A stretch of DNA of 64,000 nt, from positions 84,089-148,088 of the forward strand of contig NZ_JACJOF010000017.1 of the NCBI RefSeq assembly GCF_014695395.1, in the 5' to 3' direction. This document shows positions 37,829 through 46,684 of the stretch, one piece after another. Under the pieces are notes generated by a model. It worked only from the letters and a program-made list of their open reading frames with translations, had not been told where the DNA came from and made no database searches. The DNA comes from Nodosilinea sp. FACHB-131. Its GTDB lineage: Bacteria > Cyanobacteriota > Cyanobacteriia > Phormidesmidales > Phormidesmidaceae. A program made the translations under genes and the position numbers. Numbering within the stretch: the stretch's first letter is position 1; the number at the start of each line of letters is the position of its first letter.

Positions 37829-39736
37829 TCGCAGCCCGCTCAGCGTCACCATTACCGTTGAGCCTTCGTGCCCCAGCACCCCTAGGGGCAACGTGAGGTC
37901 TCCCGCAAAATTCGAAACCAGCAAAATCACCACAAACCCGAGGGCAAACACGATGTTTTGTTTGACCACATGCTGAGCGCGGCGGCCTAATCGAATCGCG
38001 TGCTCTAACTGCTCTAAGCGATCGGCCATTAGCACAACGTCTGCGGTTTCCAGGGCCACGTCGCTGCCTGCGGCTCCCATGGCAATGCCCACCGATGCTT
38101 GAGCCAGGGCCGGCGCATCGTTGATGCCGTCCCCCACCATCGCCACCGTCTGATACTGCTTTTGCAAGCGCCGAATCACATCCACTTTGTCTTCGGGCAG
38201 CAGCTCGGCATGCACCTGATCCACCCCGATCTGCTGAGCAATACTCTGAGCCGTGCGGGCATTGTCTCCGGTCAGCATAACAATCTGCTCAACTCCCAGC
38301 CGCTTGAGTTGGGCAATGGCCCGCGCTGCGGTTGGGCGCACAGTATCGGCAACGGCGATGACGCCCAACACCTGATCTCCATAGGCGACCCACACCACCG
38401 TTTTGCCCTCGGCCTCCCACTGCTGGCTTTGCTGAATTAGGGCCGGGGAAGCGCCCTGGGCCTGGGATTGAACAAACGCCGCTTTGCCTACCACCGCTGT
38501 TTGATGATTGATCTCTCCAGTAATCCCCTGCCCCGCTTGAGCCTGACCATTGACCGCTTCCGTCCAGGTAAGATTCTGCTGACGCGCAGCCCGCACAATC
38601 GCCTCCCCGATGGGATGTTCAGACAAGCTCTCCAGGGCCGCTGCAACCTGAAGTAATGACTGTGCAGACTGAACTGCTAGCATCCCGACCACTTCTACTC
38701 TGCCCGTTGTCAGCGTTCCGGTTTTGTCAAAGGCGATCGCGCGCACTCGCCCCATGCGCTCCAGCTGTGCTCCATTCTTAAACAAAATTCCTCGCCGCGC
38801 ACCATTGGCAATGCCCGACAGCAGCGCCGGCATAATTGATGCCATCAGCGCACAGGGCGATGCCACCACCAAAAAAATCAAGGCCCGATAAATAGTTTGC
38901 TCCCAGCCCCAGCCCAACAGAAAGGGCGGTAGCAGGGCCAGCAAAATTCCCGTAATCACAATGACCTTGGCATAGCCCCGCTCAAACCGTTCAATAAACT
39001 GCTGCGACGGCGGTGCTTCGGTTTGGGCCTGCTGCACTAGGCGAATGACCCGCTGAATCAGGCTGCTTTCGGGCGGCTGGTGAATCTTGAGTCGCAGGGC
39101 TCCGCTGCCGTTAATCGTGCCCGCAAAAACCTCGTCGCCGATGGTCTTCTCCACCGGAATCGACTCTCCGGTAATCGGTGCCTGGTTCAAGGTGCTGGCG
39201 CCTTCAATTACCAATCCATCGGTTGGTACCAGCTCTCCCGGCTTGACCAGTACCTGATCGCCAACGGCGAGCGCTGCAATAGGCACCATTTCAGTGCGCC
39301 CCCCTCGGATCGCCCACGCCGTATCGGTGGTCAAACTCATCAGTCCGCGAATGCTGCGCTCCGTGCGCTGCATCGCGTACCCTTCAAGTGCCCCGCTGAT
39401 GGCAAAGATCAAGATTAAAACTGCACCATCCACAATCATGAAATACTCTCGCCGCCACAGCCCTAGGCTGGCCGCGCCCAGGGCTGCCACGATCATCAGC
39501 AGATCTACGTCTAGCTCTTTCTCCTTAAACAGAGTCGTCAACCCCTCCCGCGCACTCTCAAACCCACCGATCACGTAGGCTGCCGTCAGAATCAAAACGG
39601 CCAACCCGATCCAGCCGAGATTGAGTAACTGCCAGCCCAGGAGAACTAGAACCGCGCAGGTGAAGGCTGCGATCGCATCCGGGTGATCTTTAACCAGGCT
39701 AGAAAGCCGGGGTGCAGACAAACTCGCAGAAACCAT
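37814..39736 (-). CDS. coaT: Cobalt-exporting P-type ATPase CoaT (P1B-4)
   Basis: Plasma-membrane ATPase of 640 residues. It has the ion-site ASPCALM motif (SPC rather than CPC, diagnostic of P1B-4 cobalt/zinc pumps), the phosphorylated FDKTGTLTTG, TGES, and MVGDGINDAPAL, all intact. There is no N-terminal heavy-metal-binding domain, as in Synechocystis CoaT. Adjacent divergent CoaR and a MerR-type operator between them confirm the assignment. Likely role: efflux of excess Co(II). Confidence 0.93.
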   Translation of the reverse strand: MVSASLSAPRLSSLVKDHPDAIAAFTCAVLVLLGWQLLNLGWIGLAVLILTAAYVIGGFESAREGLTTLFKEKELDVDLLMIVAALGAASLGLWRREYFMIVDGAVLILIFAISGALEGYAMQRTERSIRGLMSLTTDTAWAIRGGRTEMVPIAALAVGDQVLVKPGELVPTDGLVIEGASTLNQAPITGESIPVEKTIGDEVFAGTINGSGALRLKIHQPPESSLIQRVIRLVQQAQTEAPPSQQFIERFERGYAKVIVITGILLALLPPFLLGWGWEQTIYRALIFLVVASPCALMASIMPALLSGIANGARRGILFKNGAQLERMGRVRAIAFDKTGTLTTGRVEVVGMLAVQSAQSLLQVAAALESLSEHPIGEAIVRAARQQNLTWTEAVNGQAQAGQGITGEINHQTAVVGKAAFVQSQAQGASPALIQQSQQWEAEGKTVVWVAYGDQVLGVIAVADTVRPTAARAIAQLKRLGVEQIVMLTGDNARTAQSIAQQIGVDQVHAELLPEDKVDVIRRLQKQYQTVAMVGDGINDAPALAQASVGIAMGAAGSDVALETADVVLMADRLEQLEHAIRLGRRAQHVVKQNIVFALGFVVILLVSNFAGDLTLPLGVLGHEGSTVMVTLSGLRLLRN

Positions 39737-39765
39737 ACCGAAAACCGTGAAGTAGATACGCCCTC

Positions 39766-39797
39766 ACCCTAAACATTGACATTAGTGTCAATGTCAA
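39766..39797 (-). promoter_or_regulatory. coaT promoter with MerR-type operator
   Basis: On the minus strand ttgaca (39797-39792) and tagggt (39771-39766) are separated by 20 bp, the long spacer of MerR-controlled promoters. The inverted repeat attgacattagtgtcaat (39775-39792, 7-bp arms) fills the spacer. CoaR would distort this site to start coaT transcription on cobalt binding. The same spacer separates both genes (82 bp). Confidence 0.8.
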
Positions 39798-39818
39798 TGT
39801 TTTGAGTAAACTAGAGGC

Positions 39819-40931
39819 ATGACGGCTTCATACCTGACTATCAAAGAACTTACCGATGCCGTTGGCGGCGGCGTCACCCCCCGCATGGTGCGGCACTACC
39901 ACACGCTGGGGCTGCTCCCGCCTGTGCAGCGCTCTGAGGGCAACTATCGCCTCTACACTCAGCAAGACATGCAGCGCCTGCAGCGCGTAATCGCTTTGAA
40001 ACAGCAGGGGTTTCAGCTCTCCCACATTCGCCAGCTACTAGACAGCCAGTCCGAAGAACTCACTAATCCCACGCTGATGGCTCAGCTGCAGCAGCAGTAT
40101 CACTCCGTAACTCAGCAAATCACTCGACTGCGGCAGACGGCAACGGCGCTAGAGGGGCTGCTAGGGCGCGACCACGATTGCCAGGGTACCCAGGCCGAGG
40201 TGTTGGCCCAGATCAAGCAGCTAGATGTGAATGCCCAGGCGGAGCTATGTAAACTTGACCAGCTCTGGTCAAACCTGGATGCCGCCACAACTTCGCATCC
40301 AGAAGCGTTTCAAGAATCCCTGCAGCGGCTGCTTCCCGACCTATCCCACTACTCCGAAGTCACCGTGCATCTGCTGCATCAGATGGTGCTAGCCTGCGGC
40401 GACGTCAGCCTGATCAATTTTGTGCGCTTGAGCCACGGTGCTGTTGCATCTGCCCGCGAAGCGCTGAAGGCGGGATGCTCCATCCTGACCGATCTGCCAT
40501 CCGTCGCCGCCACCCTCGATCGCCCCCGGTTAGCTCATCTGGGATGTTCGCTTGAAACCCTGATTGACGACCCTCATATTACGGGAGTCAGTGAAGCGGA
40601 ACAGGCATTTTATGATCATCGTATTTGGCGGGAACAGTTGCAGCAAACCCCAAGGGGGGCTGTGCTGGTCATCGGGTACGCCCCCTCAGTGCTACTTGCG
40701 GCCTGCCAACTTATCGAGCAGCAGCAAATCGAGCCCGCCCTTGTCATTGGCATGCCAATTGGGTTTAGCCATGCTCCAGCGGCAAAGCGGCGACTGGCGG
40801 CAACAAAAGTTGCTCATATCACGATTCAAGGCAGCTTCGGTGGTGGGCTTTTGGCATCAGTGACGTTGAATTCTCTAGTAGAAACGTTTATTGAAAAGCC
40901 AGATTGTCACTGTTACCTCACCCATTCTTAG
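39819..40931 (+). CDS. coaR: Cobalt-sensing MerR-family regulator CoaR
   Basis: A 370-residue MerR regulator. Residues 4-75 are the MerR helix-turn-helix (TIKELTDAVGGGVTPRMVRHYHTLGLLPP). A coiled linker follows, and the C-terminal 200 residues resemble precorrin-8X methylmutase (CbiC), which the sensor reuses for cobalt/corrin sensing. The C-terminal Cys-His-Cys at 363-365 (DCHCYL) is the metal-binding tail known in Synechocystis CoaR. It is divergent from coaT with a shared operator region. Confidence 0.93.
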   Translation: MTASYLTIKELTDAVGGGVTPRMVRHYHTLGLLPPVQRSEGNYRLYTQQDMQRLQRVIALKQQGFQLSHIRQLLDSQSEELTNPTLMAQLQQQYHSVTQQITRLRQTATALEGLLGRDHDCQGTQAEVLAQIKQLDVNAQAELCKLDQLWSNLDAATTSHPEAFQESLQRLLPDLSHYSEVTVHLLHQMVLACGDVSLINFVRLSHGAVASAREALKAGCSILTDLPSVAATLDRPRLAHLGCSLETLIDDPHITGVSEAEQAFYDHRIWREQLQQTPRGAVLVIGYAPSVLLAACQLIEQQQIEPALVIGMPIGFSHAPAAKRRLAATKVAHITIQGSFGGGLLASVTLNSLVETFIEKPDCHCYLTHS

Positions 40932-41012
40932 CTTCAATCCTTGTGCCAGTTGCCCAAAATTTGCATCCCCCCGTTTCTGCCAAAGCTGAAACCATCCATT
41001 TCACGTTGACTA

Positions 41013-41050
41013 GTTGCCTGCGCGCGATTAGCTGGCTTGGCTCACCTCAT
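41013..41050. repeat. Dispersed palindromic repeat, copy C
   Basis: gttgcctgcgcgcgattagc then tggctt, similar to copies at 32324 and 43552. It lies at the left edge of the cassette-like genes. Confidence 0.4.
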
Positions 41051-41154
41051 CTCGTATTCGGCGTTTAGGTTGAATTTTTCCCACTTGAGACCCCCAAGGG
41101 GTTAATTGTTAAGCTAGATAACGGCAAGCAATTCAATTTTGGCTAGGTAGAGCT

Positions 41155-41714
41155 GTGGCTCAAGTTCATCTACGCAAGGTAACGCGAGAGAATTTCCGAG
41201 AATGCCTGAATCTTCAGGTTACGGAGTTGCAAAAGGGTTGGGTTGCAGCTAACACACAGTCTCTTGCAGAAGCTTATGTTGATCCCAATCTTTTTCCTCT
41301 GGGTGTCTACGATGCTGCCGCCTGTGGTTACGAACAACCCGAAGTGCCAATGATTGGATTCACGATGTATGAACTTGCTGCGGGTGTAGGATTCATTATG
41401 CGGCTGATGATTGATGAAAAGTACCAGGGGCAAGGTTATGGCCGCGCTACCGTACTTGAAGTGGTTCGTCGCCTTAAGCTGCATCCTGATGTTGAATCAT
41501 CGCGACTAGTTGTCGAAAAGGGAATGAAATAGCTGCACGTTTGTATCAGAGTTTAGGGTTTCGCCAATGGGATGTCCCCTATGCCATTTCTCATCCGACA
41601 GAGGTGTATGTAAAGCTTGAAGATTTATGCTGTCGGCAGCAGCACGACAATGCTGTTGCAGCGGATTGTCGGTTCTTGTTCGTGGTGCAGCAAGGTTTGA
41701 GTTGCAACCGTTGA
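41155..41714 (+). pseudogene. GNAT acetyltransferase gene with one frameshift
   Basis: GNAT-family protein from a GTG start. The first 125 codons reach QGQGYGRATVLEVVRRL and SSRLVVEKG, then stop early. A one-base gap in the G run at 41520-41522 moves the expected next part, NEIAARLYQSLGFRQW, to another frame, which continues to the stop at 41712-41714. This is the usual acetyl-CoA-binding and C-terminal strand region of GNAT proteins. The gene is probably inactive unless the frameshift is a sequencing error. The product target is unknown. Confidence 0.75.
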
Positions 41715-41742
41715 ACAGCAATGATCTGCCGCTAAGCGTGGC
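41646..41742. repeat. attC-like site 1 (after GNAT)
   Basis: Imperfect palindrome in the layout of integron attC sites: left part gacaatgctgttgcagcgga (41646-41665) and right part ccgctaagcgtgg (41729-41741). agcgg pairs with ccgct, gct with agc, and ca with tg, leaving unpaired bases. The left box resembles the attC L'' consensus GCTGCAGCGGA and the right ends GCGTGGCTC, near GCGTTAGGC. Confidence 0.5.
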
Positions 41743-41788
41743 TCTCTGCAAGCTGCTATAACCTTTGTAAGTCAGTACTACACTCGTT

Positions 41789-42709
41789 ATGAGTACTCGG
41801 ATACCACCATCGATCGAAACTGACGTTATTCGCGCATTACGCCAAGCAGGAGATGAAACCCTCTTGCGAGAAATACAACCTACTGCGATCGGCGGCGTAA
41901 GTGAAACACTTTTGTTGAAGACAAATGCCAGCGTTTATTTCCTCAAATGGAACGAGACACCCTGGTTTGGCACGTTGACTAATGAAGCATTTCAGTTGTC
42001 CCTGCTGCGGCAGACTAATACCGTCTGCGTACCGGTTGTCATTGGTTTTGCTGAGGGTCAGCAAGGATGCCCTGCCTGGATGCTGCAAAAATGGGCTGGA
42101 AGCGCCGAGAAGGGAGATGAGTCGGCTCGCCTTGGTGCAAAATTGGGTGAGCGCATAGCGGCGCTGCACACTGCAACCTTAAATAGTGCGCCTGGCTATG
42201 GCTATGTGGAGCGTAATGAGGACAATTCAACGAATCTTCCCGCACAGGATTGGGTAGGCTTTCTTTATGAAGCTCATCTTCGCCACCACATAGAGCGGGC
42301 GAGGAAAGAAAACCGCTGGTCGCCGGAGCGTAATCAGCGTGTAGACAGATTGATAGAACGTTTGCCAGACTTACTAGGTAGTGTCGAACGCGCTCCTGCA
42401 ATGTTGCACGGTGATTTACACAGTGGCAATGTTCGGCTTGGGGAGAATGGAGAACCTGTACTCGTTGATCCCTGGCTGTTTTATGGCGATCGCGAGATAG
42501 AGATTGCGTCTACATTGATGTCTGGCGATTTTACTCCAGAGTTTTACGAGTCATACAACGCAAATTTTCCTCTGGCTCCGAGCTTTAAGGATCGCGTTGA
42601 CTTGTACAAACTGGTTTGGCTGTTAAGTGGTATGTACTACAGCTCCGACGCCTCTAGCGGAGAGGATAATGCGATCGCAGACCCAATATTAATTCGATAT
42701 GTTGGATGA
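41789..42709 (+). CDS. Fructosamine-kinase-like / aminoglycoside-phosphotransferase-fold protein
   Basis: A 306-residue kinase. The catalytic loop HGDLHSGNVRL is near residue 209 and the metal-binding segment VDPWLFYGDREIEIAS near 227, the pattern of the fructosamine/ketosamine-3-kinase family rather than true aminoglycoside phosphotransferases. Members deglycate proteins, but other small-molecule substrates are possible. It begins 45 nt after attC-like site 1 and is followed by site 2, so it looks like a single-gene cassette. Confidence 0.78.
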   Translation: MSTRIPPSIETDVIRALRQAGDETLLREIQPTAIGGVSETLLLKTNASVYFLKWNETPWFGTLTNEAFQLSLLRQTNTVCVPVVIGFAEGQQGCPAWMLQKWAGSAEKGDESARLGAKLGERIAALHTATLNSAPGYGYVERNEDNSTNLPAQDWVGFLYEAHLRHHIERARKENRWSPERNQRVDRLIERLPDLLGSVERAPAMLHGDLHSGNVRLGENGEPVLVDPWLFYGDREIEIASTLMSGDFTPEFYESYNANFPLAPSFKDRVDLYKLVWLLSGMYYSSDASSGEDNAIADPILIRYVG

Positions 42710-42741
42710 TCGAAGGCTTTTCACTTGTCATCGACAGAGAT

Positions 42742-42857
42742 ATAACAAGTTGCTGCACCGAAATCTACCAAAGCGTTCAGGTGAGTCCTAGAGAGTATCT
42801 TTGTCCGATGAGCAGAACCGTCAGCCTGCTAATTGTGCTGCGAGAACTGAGATTATA
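42742..42857. repeat. attC-like site 2 (after the kinase)
   Basis: Left part ataacaagttgctgcaccg (42742-42760); right part gtgctgcgagaactgagatt (42835-42854) and ata. TAA pairs with TTA, AGTT with AACT, GC with GC and GCAC with GTGC, about 13 pairs, with a mismatch and bulges as in attC sites. The right end touches the HIT start codon. Confidence 0.55.
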
Positions 42858-42858
42858 A

Positions 42859-43338
42859 ATGAATGAATGTCATGCCTGCAATGAAGTATCTAAGAGCCAA
42901 CAAGATCCAAGCCTTATCATTTATGAAGATGCTTATTGGATACTCAGTCATAAGACGGAAGACGATGTGCAAGCAGGAAATCTTATTATCAAAACTAAAC
43001 GACACTGTAAACATTTATCAGAGTTAACGGCAGAGGAAGCCGCTTCTCTCGGAGACATCATTCAAAAAACTTGTTTGGCGTTATCCAAAGTTATGGAAGT
43101 CGCTAAAGTTTACGTAGCGTCCTATGGCGAACGAGTTAAGCACGTTCACTTTTTCGTTATTCCACGCACTCCAAAAATGCCTGCTGGAAGCTTGAAGATG
43201 TTTCTATACCAGCGTGTTCACTCATTACTTGTTCGTTGCGGTTTGAGAGAAAAGTTGACGCAGCAAGAAAGGATATATATGGTTGAGAGAGTGCGAAAGG
43301 AATATCAAAAGCTTGTTGATTCGTCAGAAGCTAGCTAA
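42859..43338 (+). CDS. HIT-family nucleotide hydrolase/transferase
   Basis: A 159-residue HIT protein. The catalytic HIT motif is HVHFFVIPR (His95, His97), where the usual third His is Phe. CHACNEV at the N-terminus gives a Cys-x2-Cys. The motif supports nucleotide phosphate hydrolysis, with unusual site chemistry. Codon use is AT-rich compared with the left part of the window. It is flanked by attC-like sites on both sides. Confidence 0.85.
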   Translation: MNECHACNEVSKSQQDPSLIIYEDAYWILSHKTEDDVQAGNLIIKTKRHCKHLSELTAEEAASLGDIIQKTCLALSKVMEVAKVYVASYGERVKHVHFFVIPRTPKMPAGSLKMFLYQRVHSLLVRCGLREKLTQQERIYMVERVRKEYQKLVDSSEAS

Positions 43339-43416
43339 CAAGTTAGTGCAGCGAACTGACAAGAGACCTCTGTCTTTAATGCAAATGGATACAGCTGCTG
43401 ACTTTAGTCGTTAAAC
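43334..43416. repeat. attC-like site 3 (after HIT), best example
   Basis: Left part taacaagttagtgcagc (43336-43352); right part gctgctgacttta gtcgttaaac (43394-43416). TAAC pairs with GTTA, AAGT with ACTT, TAG with CTG (one G-U), CAGC with GCTG, 15 pairs in all, with the unpaired bases that attC sites need. The right end gttaaac (43410-43416) matches the core site GTTRRRY exactly. Confidence 0.65.
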
Positions 43417-43860
43417 CGCTTGCGATCAACCTATTCCATAAAAACATCGGCGTTGAATGGGCAGAATGGCACTGCTGGGAGTTAGTTGAGGTGATTATCG
43501 ATCAAGCCGAGTGCTCAATGGCCTTAACCTACTGAAGGTTTGTGAGTTGAGTAGTTGCCTACGCGGAATTAACCAATCTGGCTTACCCCACACCTAAACC
43601 TACAGAGGGTTTTGACATAGCTGGCTAACTGTTGAGATAGATTCTTATTCCAATACCGAGGAACCGCGAAGAGTTGGTGAGCTGCCGCCTCCCCACATAC
43701 CAGGTCTAATCTTCTCGCTGTAACACGCCTACCGGTTGTCGACTGAAGTCCTCTGGCTCAGGCAACCGCTGCTTTCGTAACTGCTGCCAGGCCTTGGAAA
43801 CAGACTTCTAAGTACCAAGGAATTCCCTGGGCGCCTGCACCACTGCCAAGCTGGAGGTTT
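43417..43860. other. Gene-poor spacer between cassette genes and kinase
   Basis: 444 bp without a gene. It contains repeat copy B (43552-43592) and a stretch at 43600-43850 with no recognised coding frame. Confidence 0.5.
43552..43592. repeat. Dispersed palindromic repeat, copy B
   Basis: gttgcctacgcgg then ttaaccaatctggctta and ccccac. It matches copy A over the core and right flank with short gaps. Confidence 0.45.
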
Positions 43861-45168
43861 TCATTCTGGCCTCCTGAATCCATTAAGACCCTCGTAGGGC
43901 TGGAGGGGCAGTTCAATCTGGAACTTTGAGCCTTTACTCACTTCACTTGTGGCATGAATGCGCCCATTATGGGCTTGGACAATTTGTCGGGCGATCGCCA
44001 ACCCTAGCCCAAATCCGCCGCTGTCGTGAGAACGCTCAGCGTCTACTCGGTAGAAGCGATCGAAGATATAGGGTAGGTCGGTTTCTGGAATTCCAGCGCC
44101 TGTGTCAATCACTTGAATCACGGCCCAACCAGGGTGAGGCACCAAGCGCACCAGGACCACGCCACCAGAAGGGGTATATTTGCAAGCATTGTTGAGCAAA
44201 TTTTCGATCGCCTGTCGTAGCAAGTCGGGGTCAGCCCACAGTTCGACTACTTGCTCAGGCGGCTCATAGGTCAAGTTGATAGATTGCTGTTCTGCTAAGG
44301 TGGCAAATTGAGTTACCAAACTTTTGAGCAAATCGTCGAGATTAATTAATTTGAGTGATTCTGGTGCAAGCTGTCCTTGATGGCGAGCGAGCAATAACAG
44401 GTTATTGACGAGAGCACCCATTGATTTTGCGCTATCCACAATGTTTTCTAAGGGATGGTGATAGCGGGAATCACTATTGGCGATCAGTAATCCCAGTTGA
44501 GCGTTGGTCAGAATTGCGGAAATGGGCGATCGCAGCTCATGGGAAGCATCGGCTGTGAACCGTTGAAGCTGTTGATAGGCCTGGCGAATCGGTTGCATGG
44601 CAAAGCCGCTAAGAACCCAACCGGTGAGGGCAATGAGTCCGAGTGTGATCGGGACTGTCAGAGCCAGCACCGTCTGAAGCTGCTGAAGTTCTTGTTGAGT
44701 CTCCATTAGGGGAGCGGCCACCTGAAGATACCCCAGGGTTCCAGTTCTGCCCTCAACCGGTAATGTCGCCTGACGGAGCCAAACTTCTTCCGCCAAAAGT
44801 GGATCGGTTGATTGAACCGTGAGATACCCAAGGGGCGTATTTAACTGGTCTGGAGGAGCCGCTCCGAAAAAGCGAACGAGCCGTCCTTGCGCGTTATACC
44901 AGCGCACATAAATCAGATCTTCTGCAAGTGGATGGGAGCCACTGCCCAGCAATGGAACATGGCTCAGATCGACCTGACTCTGGTCTTGGCGCACTTCATA
45001 GTGCACACTGGCAGCCATCACTCTAGTCTTGTCGTGGAGCAGGCGATCGAGTGCTTCCAGTTTTTCCGTGATCTCGATCTGATAAATCACTCCAGCAAAC
45101 AGCACTAGAATGCTTCCCATTGAAAGGGTGAACCAACGAGCCAGGTTGCGACGACTTCGGTTAAACAC
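43861..45168 (-). CDS. Sensor histidine kinase (RppB/NrsS type)
   Basis: A 435-residue membrane sensor. One helix at about 10-30, a periplasmic sensing domain of about 135 residues, and a second helix near 168-190. The H box is FTADASHELRSPI near residue 211, N box ENLLNNACKYTP, with G1 and G2 boxes VIDTGAGIP and GGFGLGLAIAR. All are intact. The domain layout matches Synechocystis RppB (also called NrsS), which senses nickel or redox. The response regulator gene starts upstream on the same strand and ends 9 nt before it. Confidence 0.88.
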   Translation of the reverse strand: MFNRSRRNLARWFTLSMGSILVLFAGVIYQIEITEKLEALDRLLHDKTRVMAASVHYEVRQDQSQVDLSHVPLLGSGSHPLAEDLIYVRWYNAQGRLVRFFGAAPPDQLNTPLGYLTVQSTDPLLAEEVWLRQATLPVEGRTGTLGYLQVAAPLMETQQELQQLQTVLALTVPITLGLIALTGWVLSGFAMQPIRQAYQQLQRFTADASHELRSPISAILTNAQLGLLIANSDSRYHHPLENIVDSAKSMGALVNNLLLLARHQGQLAPESLKLINLDDLLKSLVTQFATLAEQQSINLTYEPPEQVVELWADPDLLRQAIENLLNNACKYTPSGGVVLVRLVPHPGWAVIQVIDTGAGIPETDLPYIFDRFYRVDAERSHDSGGFGLGLAIARQIVQAHNGRIHATSEVSKGSKFQIELPLQPYEGLNGFRRPE

Positions 45169-45177
45169 GTCTTGCCT

Positions 45178-45864
45178 TCAAGCTTCATGCGTTTCAGGAG
45201 AAGTCAGGCGATAGCCCATGCCATAAATGCTCTCAACCCAGTCAGCTGCTCCTACGGTTTGCAAGCGTTGACGGAGTTTGCGAATCAAGACAGTGATGGC
45301 ATTGCTTTCGGGTTCAGTTCCCCACTCCCATACGGCCTGCTCGATCTGGTTGCGGGTTAACACCTGTCGAGGGTGGCGCATGAAGTACTCCAACAGCTGG
45401 AACTCACGACTAGAGAGGGCAACAGTTGCACCTTGCCGTTCGACAGTCAGGGTATCGAGATGGAGATGGAGATCTTCAAGACTCAGGGTATCTCCTTGCC
45501 AGAGGGGCGATCGCCGTCTTAAGGCTCGGACTCGTGCCATAAACTCCACCAGGTCGATCGGTTTCACCAGGTAGTCATCTGCACCTGCGTCTAATCCAGT
45601 CACTTTTTCAGGTGTAGTATCTCTTGCCGTGATCATCAAGACTGGAGCCGTTTTTCCGGCTGCTCGATATTGGCGACAGAGGGTTACACCGCTGACATGC
45701 GGTAACATCCAGTCTAGAACCAGCAGATCATAGTCTTTTTCGGATAAAAGCCACTGAGCCGTCTCTCCATCTTTGACGCCATCGACGCTGTGTCCTGCTT
45801 GAGAGAGTACCATTTGCAGCGGCATGAGTTGTTTTGGGTCATCTTCCACCAGCAGAACTCTCAT
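45178..45864 (-). CDS. OmpR-family response regulator (RppA/NrsR type)
   Basis: A 228-residue regulator. Receiver domain 1-120 has acidic pocket DD at 8-9, phosphoacceptor Asp51 in LDWMLPHVSG, Thr and Lys105 (VKPIDLVEF). The winged helix (about 130-220) has ATVALSSREFQLLEYFM and VLIRKLRQRL. Paired with the kinase. Gene order regulator then kinase. In Synechocystis its counterpart controls nickel export; here the divergent P-type ATPase is the likely target. Confidence 0.9.
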   Translation of the reverse strand: MRVLLVEDDPKQLMPLQMVLSQAGHSVDGVKDGETAQWLLSEKDYDLLVLDWMLPHVSGVTLCRQYRAAGKTAPVLMITARDTTPEKVTGLDAGADDYLVKPIDLVEFMARVRALRRRSPLWQGDTLSLEDLHLHLDTLTVERQGATVALSSREFQLLEYFMRHPRQVLTRNQIEQAVWEWGTEPESNAITVLIRKLRQRLQTVGAADWVESIYGMGYRLTSPETHEA

Positions 45865-45980
45865 GTCTTTGCTACTCCCCTTGCGGCTTGCAAGACTGAG
45901 AATAGGTGTTTAGCGTAATGTAAACATCTCCTTTGAGCCAGATAGGCTGTTGAAGTGCACACAGCGGAACATAGAAGCTG

Positions 45981-46382
45981 ATGAGAAATGGTAGTGGGTG
46001 GCGTGCAATAAAACGTTGGTTACGAGCATCAGGGGCCGAGTTTTGGCTGCCACTGCCGTTTGTGGCGATCGCCTTTTGGTTTGGCACGAATATGCTGATG
46101 GCTCAAGAACTGCGGCAGCCCCAATCAACCGACACTAAACTTCAGGCAGACACTCAGTTTAAGGCGACTGTCTCCATCAACATTTTGCTCATCAACGCAA
46201 TCATCAATCGACAGCAGGGAATCACGCAGGTTGAGGTAGAGACAACGGAACCTATCTTAAAACGGTTGGAACTGGAATTGCCGATGACCGACACCAATCA
46301 AGTCGAGGCGGCGATCGCGCAAGAACTTCAGCTATCTCGTCAAGATGTGCGGCAGCTCGTTCGCTATGAAATTGTTGAGTGA
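45981..46382 (+). CDS. Small membrane-anchored protein beside the two-component system
   Basis: A 133-residue protein with a basic start, one hydrophobic segment (about residues 21-40) and a mostly helical extracytoplasmic part. It might sense or pass on a signal to the neighbouring kinase or to the ATPase; such small proteins accompany two-component genes in cyanobacteria. Family not recognised. It is divergent from the response regulator and precedes the P-type ATPase. Confidence 0.6.
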   Translation: MRNGSGWRAIKRWLRASGAEFWLPLPFVAIAFWFGTNMLMAQELRQPQSTDTKLQADTQFKATVSINILLINAIINRQQGITQVEVETTEPILKRLELELPMTDTNQVEAAIAQELQLSRQDVRQLVRYEIVE

Positions 46383-46684
46383 GTTTGGTGTGGCAATTAA
46401 ATACTCATATGTGAGAACGCCACGCGAATTGGTGCCAAGTGAAAAGAACTATAGTGCGCCGACCGCGATCGCATAAATTCAGTGAAATAGAGCTTGCCGA
46501 TCCATCAACTACCTCCGTTTCTTTCTAGTCTTAAATCACAAATGTGATCCGAAAGTGAGCAGTAGAAGTTTAGCACTCATTTTTCACTCACTTTCGTAAA
46601 GGACGCTAGAGAGTAATGAGGTGGGCAAGGCTGCCGTGAGCCAGTCTTGCCGCTCCAGATGATATGGAGCCGAGAGGAAATGGG
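46383..46684 (+). promoter_or_regulatory. Leader and promoter region of the P-type ATPase
   Basis: Spacer of 302 bp. It carries tcaca-aa-tgtga (46534-46545) and a 10-bp inverted repeat cgaaagtgag (46548-46557) with ctcactttcg (46585-46594), spaced by 27 bp. These fit binding sites for a dimeric regulator such as the neighbouring response regulator. Confidence 0.55.

Noticed and set aside
41108..41114. GTTAAGC before the GNAT cassette as a fourth attC
   Set aside because: The core word fits GTTRRRY, but no partner left box is found upstream; it could be an attI-like or chance site.
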